The notes under the pieces: generated by a model
Told to the model about the DNA's origin: nothing
Seen by the model: the letters and a program-made list of their open reading frames with translations, nothing else
Databases searched by the model: none
In this document: positions 53,358 through 64,000 of the stretch, one piece after another
Layout: every line of letters begins with the position of its first letter
Position numbering within the stretch: the stretch's first letter is position 1
Translations under genes and position numbers: made by a program
Assembly: GCA_002027195.1 (NCBI GenBank)
Contig: MWJO01000013.1
Span: 1 to 64,000 of the forward strand
DNA length: 64,000 nucleotides
Reading direction: 5' to 3'
From: Streptomyces sp. GKU 895
Lineage (GTDB): Bacteria > Actinomycetota > Actinomycetes > Streptomycetales > Streptomycetaceae

Positions 53358-53666
53358 TCAGCGGGCCGCTCCGGCCCGCTCCCCCGCCCCGAGGGCGCGC
53401 GCCGGATTCCGAGGCCGGACGGTGAACGGCGCCCCGCCCCACCACAGTCCGGCCGCCGCGGCCAGCACCAACGTCACGCCCGCCCAGACGACCGCTCTCG
53501 CATCGCGCCCCGGAACCAGCAGCGCGATCGCGGCCCCGCCTGCCACCGCGAGCACTCCGGATCCCACGCAGACCACGACCAGCACGGCGATCTCAAGTCT
53601 CGTCGTGCCGCTCGTGGTCCGCCGGATCCGTGGTGACGAGACATCCCTCGTCCGCCCGCCGCGCAT
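53358..53666 (-). CDS. Small two-helix membrane protein
   Basis: The 102-residue product has a basic start (MRGGRTRDVSSPRIRRT) and two helices (LEIAVLVVVCVGSGVLAVAG and VVWAGVTLVLAAAAGLWWGG). Codon bias fits this strand over the opposite one. It ends by a short hairpin (GCGGGCC/GGCCCGC at about 53365-53383) shared with the convergent gene. No family is recognised. Confidence 0.55.
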   Translation of the reverse strand: MRGGRTRDVSSPRIRRTTSGTTRLEIAVLVVVCVGSGVLAVAGGAAIALLVPGRDARAVVWAGVTLVLAAAAGLWWGGAPFTVRPRNPARALGAGERAGAAR

Positions 53667-53699
53667 CTGCCCACCCCTCCCGTCACGCAGGACGGACCG

Positions 53700-53939
53700 T
53701 CACCGGCCGTCCCGCTCCGGGGACACAAGCCGCCCCAGGAAGGTCCCCCAGGCATTACGACCGAAGGTCAGCCCGGGCCCCTGGCGCCACTTCGAATCAC
53801 GGACTCGTACGGTTTCCTCGTCCACCGCCAGCTCCAGGCAGTCCTCGCTGGGAACGGTGGAGTAGCTGCTCTTGTGCCATCGCAGCTGCGCCTGCTCATG
53901 CAGCTGTGCCTGCCGCTCGGACGGATGCCCGTCGATCAC
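53700..53939 (-). CDS. DUF397 domain protein
   Basis: The 79-residue protein contains LRWHKSSYSTVPSEDCLELA and VRVRDSKWRQGPGLTFGRNA with WGTFLGRL, the complete DUF397 pattern. The GTG at 53939 follows GGGGGAGG. DUF397 proteins partner HTH/DUF5753 regulators; the nearest one here is at 51938-52795 in the opposite direction, so the pair has been rearranged or belongs to different sets. Confidence 0.88.
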   Translation of the reverse strand: MIDGHPSERQAQLHEQAQLRWHKSSYSTVPSEDCLELAVDEETVRVRDSKWRQGPGLTFGRNAWGTFLGRLVSPERDGR

Positions 53940-54194
53940 GCCGACCTCCCCCTACCGAGTGTCAGCACCTCGACGCGACCCGTCTCTCGCAGCAGCGTAT
54001 CGCTCCGCCCTGGGGCCGCGAAGGTAGCTCGTGGTCACCGACCCGAAACAGCCGGTTCTGCCCTGTTCGTTCGTACTGCCCGCCGGTTCCCTGTGCGACT
54101 CTCTCAGGTCTCTTTCCCCTTCGGGACGGCGTGGACGCGTCATGGCCGCCGCCATCCCGCTCTGTGGGCCTCAGCACACTCTCCCTTCGCAGGT
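53940..54194. other. Region between DUF397 gene and riboswitch without a convincing gene
   Basis: A short minus-strand frame (53952-54155, MAAAMTRPRRPEGERDLRES onward) is possible but shows no known domain. No HTH gene is found where the DUF397 partner would be expected. The stretch may be a decayed piece of the WhiJ-like set. Confidence 0.4.
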
Positions 54195-54204
54195 CAACAG
54201 CGAG

Positions 54205-54346
54205 TTGACGGCTCTTCCGGGCCCGTGGTGGACTGCCGGGGCCAAGTACGGCGGCCAGGGAGGAAGTCCGGTGTGAATCCGGCGCGGTCCCGCCACTGTC
54301 ACCGGGGTAGGTAGCCCCGGGAGCCAGGAACTCCCACCGCCGGTCT
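54205..54346 (+). ncRNA. Cobalamin riboswitch
   Basis: The conserved cobalamin-element blocks occur in order: GGAAGTCCGGTGTGAATCC near 54261-54280, GGCGCGGTCCCGCCACTGT near 54281-54299 and GAGCCAGGAACTCCCACCG near 54321-54339. The paired arms (CCGGTGTGAATCCGG; CCCCGG/CCGGGG) are present. It lies 120 bp upstream of cobD and should turn off the operon when adenosylcobalamin is plentiful. The boundaries are approximate. Confidence 0.92.
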
Positions 54347-54465
54347 CGTCGAACCAGGGCGTGGACACCCTGAGTGAGGACATGTCGCCATGCTCGCCTG
54401 CCGTTTGAGGTACAGCACCCGGACAGCCACGAGGTCGCTGCCCGACCCCACGGCCGGCTGAGCCG

Positions 54466-55415
54466 ATGCGTGCCGATCGCGTCTTCGCGTACGGCGCCGC
54501 CGCCGGGCTCGTCGGGGATCTGCTGCTCGGTGATCCGCGCCGGGGGCATCCGGTCGCCGCATTCGGGCGGGCCGCCGGTGCCGTGGAGCGGGTGCTGTGG
54601 CGGGACCACCGGGGATGGGGCGCGCTGCACACCGCCGTGTGTGCCGGGGGTGCCGTGGCGCTGGGTGCCGTGGCCGAGAGAGTCGTACGTCCTTCCCGTA
54701 CCGCTTCCGTCGTACTGACCGGCGCCGGCCACCTGGGCCGTCGTCGGGGGGGACCTCGCTCGCGCGGGGAGGCGCGGGGGTGTCGGGCGGGCCCTGGAGG
54801 CGGGGTGATGTCGAGGGCGCTCGCGCCCGGCTGCCGCATCTGTGCGGGCGCGATCCGCAGGCCCTCGACGCCGACGGGATCGCCCGGGCCGTCGTCGAGT
54901 CCGTCGCCGAGAACACCTCCGATGCCGTGGTCGGTGCGCTGGTGTGGGGAGCGCTCGCCGGCGTGCCGGGGCTGCTCGGGTTCCGGGCCGTCAACACCCT
55001 CGACGCCATGGTCGGGCACAAGTCCGAGCGGTACCGGCGGTACGGCTGGGCCTCGGCCCGGCTCGACGACCTCGCCGGATGGCCGGGGGCGCGGCTCACC
55101 GCCGTACTCACGACGGTGAGCGGTGGTGATCCGCGGGGTGCGCTGCGCGCCTGGCGGGCGGATGCCGGCAAGCACCCGAGTCCCAACGCCGGGCCCGTCG
55201 AGGCCTGCGTTCGCGGGGGGCGCTCGGGGGTGCGGCTCGGGGGGACCCTGTCGTACGGCGGGCGGGTCGAGCACCGGCCCGTCCTCAACCGGGCCGGGCG
55301 GGCCGTGGACACACAGGACATCGAGCGCGCCGTACGGCTGTCCCGGCGCGTCGGGCTGCTCGCGCTCGGCGTCTCGGTCGCCGCGCGGGCTCTGCGGAAA
55401 GGGCGTGCCTCATGA
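54466..55415 (+). CDS. cobD: Adenosylcobinamide-phosphate synthase CobD (CbiB), frame interrupted
   Basis: The joined product is about 312 residues. It starts MRADRVFAYGAAAGLVGDLL (LLGDPRRGHPVAAFGRAAG is the family opening). The intact part has IARAVVESVAENTSDAVVG, LGFRAVNTLDAMVGH and the C-terminal SRRVGLLALGVS. It attaches aminopropanol phosphate to adenosylcobyric acid at the membrane. Between about 54735 and 54825 at least three extra Gs (CGGGGAGG, CGGGGGTG, GCGGGGTGATG) and one more indel shift the frame; removing them gives GTSLAREARGVGRALEAGD. The stop overlaps cobQ (ATGA). Confidence 0.85.
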
Positions 55416-56919
55416 GCGGGGGCGGGCTGCTCGTCGCCGGGACCACCTCCGACGCCGGCAAGAGTGTCGTCACCGCCGGGATCTGCCGGTGGCTGGTGCG
55501 GCAGGGGGTCAAGGTCGCGCCGTTCAAGGCGCAGAACATGTCCCTCAATTCGTTCGTGACGCGGGAGGGCGCGGAGATCGGGCGGGCGCAGGCCATGCAG
55601 GCCCAGGCCTGTCGGGTCGAGCCGACCGCGCTGATGAATCCCGTGCTGCTCAAGCCCGGTGGGGAGCAGAGCAGCCAGGTCGTGCTGATGGGCAAGCCCG
55701 TCGGTGAGATGAGTGCGCGCGGGTATCACGGCGGGCGGCAGCGGAAGCTGCTCGGTACCGTGCTCGACTGTCTCGCCGAACTGCGGGGCACGTATGACGC
55801 GGTGATCTGTGAAGGGGCCGGGAGTCCCGCCGAGATCAATCTGCGGCGGACCGACATCGTCAACATGGGCATCGCCCGCAACGCCGGGCTTCCGGTGCTC
55901 GTCGTCGGGGACATCGACCGTGGTGGCGTCTTCGCCTCCTTCTTCGGGACCGTCGCGCTGCTGTCCGAAGAGGATCAGAAGCTGGTCGCCGGGTTCCTCG
56001 TCAACAAGTTCCGGGGGGACGTCTCCCTTCTCGAACCCGGCCTCGACATGCTCCACGGGCTCACCGGGCGGCACACCTACGGCGTCCTGCCCTTCCGGCA
56101 CGGCCTCGGCATCGATGAGGAAGACGGTCTGCGGGTCTCCCTCAGAGGGACCGTCCGGGAGTCGAACACCGCCCCGCCCGTCGGGGAGGACGTGCTGCGG
56201 GTCGCCGTGTGCGCGATTCCGCTCATGTCCAACTTCACCGACGTCGACGCCCTCGCCGCCGAACCCGGTGTCGTGGTGCGGTTCGTGGACCGGCCCGAGG
56301 AGCTGGCCGACGCCGACCTCGTCGTCATCCCGGGGACCCGGGGGACCGTGCGTGCGCTGGAGTGGCTGCAGGAGCGAGGGCTCGCGGACGCCCTCCAGCG
56401 CAGGGTCGCCGAAGGGCGTCCCGTCCTCGGCATCTGCGGTGGCTTCCAGGTCCTCGGCGAGCACATCGAGGACGAGGTCGAGAGCCGACGGGGGCAGGTC
56501 GAGGGCCTCGGGGTGCTGCCCGTAAGGGTTCGGTTCGCCCCCGAGAAGACCCTCACCCGGCCGGAGGGGGAGGCACTCGGGGAACGGGTCACGGGGTACG
56601 AGATCCATCACGGGGTCGCCGACATCCACGGAGGGACCCCCTTCCTCGACGGCTGCCGGGTCGGCCAGACCTGGGGCACCCACTGGCACGGCTCGCTGGA
56701 GTCGGACGGCTTCCGGCGGGCCTTCCTCCGCGAGGTGGCCGCCGCCACGGGCCGCCGGTTCGTGCCGGCGCCCGACACCTCGTTCGCCGCGCTGCGCGAG
56801 GAGCAGCTCGACCGGCTCGGCGACCTCATCGAACAGCACGCGGACACCGACGCGCTCTGGCGGCTCATCGAGTCGGGCGCGCCGCAAGGACTGCCTTTCA
56901 TTCCACCGGGAGCGCCCGC

Positions 56920-56923
<4 letters not shown>
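55412..56923 (+). CDS. cobQ: Cobyric acid synthase CobQ (CbiP)
   Basis: The 503-residue amidotransferase amidates four carboxylates of adenosylcobyrinic acid a,c-diamide, using glutamine and ATP. The ATP-binding domain begins LLVAGTTSDAGKSVVTAG, with KAQNMSLNSFVTREG and GDIDRGGVFASFFGTV following. The C-terminal glutaminase has the nucleophile in VLGICGGFQVLGEHI and the His in GTHWHGSLESDGFRR. It overlaps cobD and cobN by 4 bp each, so the operon is tightly coupled. Confidence 0.95.
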
Positions 56924-60572
<3,649 letters not shown>

Positions 60573-60576
<4 letters not shown>

Positions 60577-62562
60577 GTACCCCGTTTCCGTTCACGGCCG
60601 TCGTCGGCCAGGACGATCTGCGGCTCGCGCTGCTGCTGAACGCCGTGTCGCCGGCGGTCGGCGGTGTGCTGGTGCGCGGTGAGAAGGGCACGGCCAAGTC
60701 GACGGCGGTGCGGGCGCTTTCGGCGCTGCTGCCGGAGGTCGACGTCGTCCCCGGCTGCCGCTTCTCCTGCGACCCGGCCAAGCCCGACCCCGGCTGCCCG
60801 GACGGCCCGCACGAGCCGGGCCCCGGCACCTCGCGTCCCTCCCGCATGGTCGAACTCCCCGTCGGCGCCTCCGAGGACCGGCTCGTCGGCGCCCTCGACA
60901 TCGAGCGGGCCCTCGCGGAGGGCGTGAAGGCCTTCGAGCCCGGCCTGCTGGCCGACGCGCACCGCGGGATCCTCTACGTCGACGAGGTCAATCTTCTGCA
61001 TGACCATCTCGTCGACCTGCTGCTCGACGCGGCGGCCATGGGCGCCTCGTACGTGGAGCGCGAGGGTGTCTCCGTACGGCATGCCTCCAAGTTCCTGCTC
61101 GTCGGGACCATGAACCCCGAAGAGGGCGAGCTGCGGCCGCAGTTGCTGGACCGGTTCGGACTGACCGTCGAGGTCGCCGCCTCGCGAGAGCCCGACCAGC
61201 GGGTGGAGGTCGTACGGCGGCGGCTCGCGTACGACGACGATCCGGCGGGTTTCGCGGCGCGTTGGGCCGACGAGGAGACCGCCGTACGGCAACGGGTCGT
61301 CGCGGCGCGGGAGTTGCTGCCGTCGGTGCGGCTCGGGGACGGGGCGTTGCGGCAGATCGCGGCGACCTGTGCCGCGTTCGAGGTGGACGGCATGCGGGCG
61401 GACATCGTGATGGCGCGTACGGCCACCGCGCTGGCCGCCTGGGCCGGGCGGACCGACGTGCTCGCCGAGGACGTACGGCAGGCCGCGCTGCTCGCGCTGC
61501 CGCATCGCCGGCGTCGTAATCCCTTTGACGCGCCGGGACTTGACGAGGACAAGCTCGACCAGACGCTGGAGGAGTTCAGCGGCGAGGGCGAGGACGATCC
61601 CGACCCGGACGGGCCCGGTGGGGGCGGCGGGCAGCCGGCGCCGGACGACGGGTCGCAGGGTGACTCCGGGGGTGCGGCGCAGCCCGAGGCCGGCGAGGGC
61701 GGGGAGCCGCAGGCCGGTGGTGCCGGTGGCGGCGAGCAGTCCGCCGTACGGGCCGCGGAGCCGTTCCGTACCAAGGTGCTCAGCGTGCCCGGGCTGGGGG
61801 ACGGTGCCGCCGGGCGGCGTTCGCGGGCGCGGACCGAGCACGGGCGGACCACGGGGGCACGCCGCCCTCGGGGTGCGCTGACCAAGCTGCATCTGGCGGC
61901 CACCGTGCAGGCGGCGGCGCCGCATCAGCGGGCGCGCGGCCGGTCCGGGCCGGGCTCGTGCTGCGCCGGGACGATCTGCGGCAGGCGACGCGGGAGGGGC
62001 GCGAGGGGAACCTCGTGCTGTTCGTCGTCGACGCCTCCGGGTCCATGGCGGCCCGGCAGCGGATGAGTGCCGTCAAGGGTGCCGTGCTGTCGCTGCTGCT
62101 CGACGCGTACCAGCGGCGGGACAAGGTGGGACTGGTGACGTTCCGGGGGACGGCGGGTGAGGTGGCGTTGCCGCCGACGTCGTCCGTGGACGCCGCCGCG
62201 GCCCGCCTGGAGACGTTGCCGACCGGGGGCGTACGCCGCTCGCCGCCGGGCTGCTGAAGGCGCACGAGGTGCTGCGGGTCGAGCGGCTGCGGGACCCGGC
62301 GCGGCGGGCGCTGGTCGTCGTGGTGACCGACGGGCGGGCCACGGGCGGGCCGGAGCCGGTCGCGCTGTCGCAGCGGGCGGCGCGGTTGTTCGCCGCCGAC
62401 GGGGTCGCCTCCGTCGTCGTCGACTGCGAGTCCGGGCCGGTACGGCTGGGGCTCGCCGGGCAGTTGGCGGGTGAGCTGGGGGGTACGGCGGTGACGCTCG
62501 ACGAGTTGCGGGCCGACTCCATCGCAGGGCTGGTCAAGGACGTACAGAGGAGGGCCGCGTAA
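60573..62562 (+). CDS. Magnesium-chelatase-like AAA/VWA cobaltochelatase subunit, two frameshifts
   Basis: The joined product of about 663 residues has an AAA+ domain ([17 protein letters not shown]alker [18 protein letters not shown]alker [21 protein letters not shown]) and, after an acidic Gly/Pro-rich linker ([17 protein letters not shown]), a C-terminal VWA domain with the metal site DASGSM. It fuses ChlI/CobS-like and ChlD/CobT-like functions as the ATPase for CobN. One G is missing near 61957 (GPG / LVLRRDDLR) and one near 62230 (TGG / [10 protein letters not shown]). The GTG at 60573 is the start. Confidence 0.88.
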
Positions 62563-63161
62563 TGCCTCAGGGACAGCCGAGTGTGGTGCCGGACGACGGT
62601 CTGACCACGCGTCAGCGGCGTAATCGGCCGCTGGTGGTCGTGCATACCGGGGTGGGCAAGGGCAAGTCGACCGCCGCGTTCGGGCTTGCCCTGCGGGCCT
62701 GGAACCAGGGGTGGCCCATCGGGGTGTTCCAGTTCGTCAAGTCGGCGAAGTGGAAGGTCGGCGAGGAGAACGCGCTGCGGGTGCTGGGCGCCTCCGGCGA
62801 GGGCGGGTCCGTCGACTGGCACAAGATGGGCGAGGGGTGGTCCTGGGTCCAGCGGGACGCCCAGATGGACAACGAGGAGAAGGCCCGGGAGGGCTGGGAG
62901 CAGGTCAAGCGGGACCTCGCCGCCGAGACGTACAAGCTGTATGTGCTCGATGAGTTCGCCTACCCCATGCACTGGGGGTGGGTGGACACCGACGAGGTGA
63001 TCTCCGTGCTGCGGGACCGGCCGGGCACGCAGCACGTCGTCATCACCGGGCGCAACGCTCCCGAAAAGCTCGTCGACTTCGCCGATCTCGTGACCGACAT
63101 GTCCAAGGTGAAGCATCCGATGGACGCCGGGCAGAAGGGGCAGCGGGGTATCGAGTGGTGA
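62562..63161 (+). CDS. cobO: Cob(I)yrinic acid a,c-diamide adenosyltransferase CobO
   Basis: The 199-residue protein attaches the adenosyl group to the cobalt of the corrin using ATP. The P-loop is VHTGVGKGKSTAAFG near residue 30, and the family segments FVKSAKWKVGEENAL and LDEFAYPMHWGWVD are present. The ATG shares one base with the preceding stop (TAATG); the stop shares one with cobB (TGATG). Confidence 0.95.
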   Translation: MPQGQPSVVPDDGLTTRQRRNRPLVVVHTGVGKGKSTAAFGLALRAWNQGWPIGVFQFVKSAKWKVGEENALRVLGASGEGGSVDWHKMGEGWSWVQRDAQMDNEEKAREGWEQVKRDLAAETYKLYVLDEFAYPMHWGWVDTDEVISVLRDRPGTQHVVITGRNAPEKLVDFADLVTDMSKVKHPMDAGQKGQRGIEW

Positions 63162-64000
63162 TGTCCTCCTCGTCCGTTTCCGTCCCTCGGCTGGTCATCG
63201 CCGCGCCCTCTTCCGGGAGCGGGAAGACCACCGTCGCCACGGGGTTGATGGCCGCGTTCGCCGCGCGGGGGCTCGCCGTGTCCCCACACAAGGTCGGGCC
63301 GGACTACATCGACCCCGGGTATCACTCGCTCGCCACCGGGCGGGTGGGGCGGAACCTCGACGCGTATCTGTGCGGGCCGGAGTTGATCGGGCCGTTGTTC
63401 GCGCACGGGTCGCGCGGGTGTGACATCGCCGTCGTCGAGGGGGTGATGGGGATGTACGACGGGGCCGCGGGGGAAGGCGAACTAGCGTCCACCGCTCATG
63501 TCGCGAAGCTGTTGGGGGCGCCCGTCGTCCTCGTCGTCGACGCCTCTTCGCAGTCGCGGTCGGTGGCTGCGCTGGTGCACGGGTTCGCCTCGTGGGATCC
63601 GGAGGTGCGGGTCGGGGGCGTGATCCTCAACAAGGTCGCGTCCGACCGGCACGAGGAGCTGCTGCGGGAGGCGTTGGAGTCGGCCGGGGTGCCGGTGCTC
63701 GGGGTGCTGCGGCGGGTGGCCCAGGTGGATACGCCTTCCCGGCATCTGGGGTTGGTGCCGGTTGCCGAGCGGCGGGGAGCGGCGCTTGAGGCTGTGGCCG
63801 CTATGGGGGCGCAGGTTGCCCAAGGGTGCGAGCTGGCGGCGTTGGAGGCGCTGGCCCGCGCTGCCGGTGCCGTACCAGGGGGCTGCGCCCCCTGGACCCC
63901 CCGCCTCGCCCACCCACCACCCGACTCGGTTGGCTGAGAAGCGAGGCAAGGACGGCGACGCCACCGACGCCACGAAGCGCAGCCCCGTCGTCGCCATCGC
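63161..64000 (+). CDS. cobB: Cobyrinic acid a,c-diamide synthase CobB, partial and interrupted
   Basis: The N-terminal domain is intact: LVIAAPSSGSGKTTVATGL (P-loop), KVGPDYIDPGYHSLATG and VVEGVMGMYDGAAG. It amidates the a and c carboxylates of hydrogenobyrinic acid using glutamine and ATP. The frame stops at 63937, but dropping one C from the six-C run at 63897-63902 lets it continue in frame 0 through KDGDATDATKRSPVVAIA, the start of the glutaminase domain, to the window edge. The linker contains a small hairpin repeat (63875-63895). The rest lies beyond the window. Confidence 0.88.
63875..63895. repeat. Small hairpin repeat inside the cobB linker
   Basis: CCAGGGGGC (63875-63883) and GCCCCCTGG (63887-63895) form a perfect 9-bp stem with a TGC loop, followed by ACCCCCC. 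This is a common streptomycete intergenic motif (GGGGGCTTCGCCCCC type), here within coding DNA between two CobB domains. Confidence 0.65.

Noticed and set aside
52837..53865. Full 342-codon reading of the coiled-coil membrane protein
   Set aside because: After about 53345 the frame only opposes the minus-strand membrane-protein and DUF397 genes and loses coding character.

Overview
The window is high-GC (roughly 70% or more by eye) chromosomal DNA with strong third-position G/C bias, GTG/TTG starts and many 4-base ATGA/GTGA gene overlaps. Together with the gene content (FabI/FabG pair, SGM_5486-type micro-protein, DUF5753/DUF397 genes, the cobD-cobQ-cobN-chelatase-cobO-cobB order) this points to a Streptomyces chromosome. 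From memory the order matches the S. coelicolor serB-to-cob core region. No phage, plasmid, CRISPR array, rRNA or tRNA was seen.

Layout. 1-5.6 kb: tail of a proline-rich protein, serB, a SixA-type phosphatase, small membrane proteins, and an MFS exporter divergent from a GntR/FadR regulator with a clear operator between them. 5.7-12.1 kb: fabG-fabI (fatty-acid synthesis), tldD-tldE, tyrS, a GlsB-type membrane protein. 12.3-18.2 kb: DUF3099 protein, moaA, a DUF485/acetate-type symporter operon, a secreted subtilase. 18.3-22.2 kb: a matrixin-protease remnant, a CoA-transferase, a CopD-like protein and a zinc alcohol dehydrogenase, most with broken frames. 22.3-29.6 kb: a sterol-desaturase-fold hydroxylase coupled to a lysoplasmalogenase; a VIT transporter; and a TetR-controlled catabolic operon (acetoacetate-decarboxylase-like protein, SDR, two paralogous amidohydrolases). 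29.7-37.5 kb: a RING-finger/TerD-like protein, an exonuclease-BRCT protein, a Cys-rich protein, SURF1, a GH15 enzyme, an SDR. 37.6-40.7 kb: an Asp23/AmaP alkaline-shock cluster. 40.7-50 kb: enoyl-CoA hydratase, a small HTH protein, an ABC-F ATPase, a metallopeptidase, a VOC protein, a hydrolase, a class II aldolase, a GH25 lysozyme. 50.1-51.7 kb: a PHO-box-controlled low-affinity phosphate transporter with a small partner. 51.7-54.2 kb: a DUF5753/DUF397 (WhiJ-like) accessory island. 54.2-64 kb: a cobalamin riboswitch followed by the late B12 operon, running off the right edge.

A dominant feature is sequence quality. At least 15 genes, including conserved single-copy ones (pit transporter, ABC-F, cobD, cobaltochelatase, cobB), have reading frames broken by single-base indels, mostly in G or C runs, and can be rejoined by one-base changes. 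I read these as consensus errors in the assembly rather than mass pseudogenisation. Interrupted genes are given as one entry over their full span, with the break positions stated.

The most biologically interesting items are the RING-TerD fusion, the locus whose proteins all seem built from Asp23-like modules, the putative ether-lipid-cleaving pair, and the TetR-governed catabolic operon of unknown substrate.
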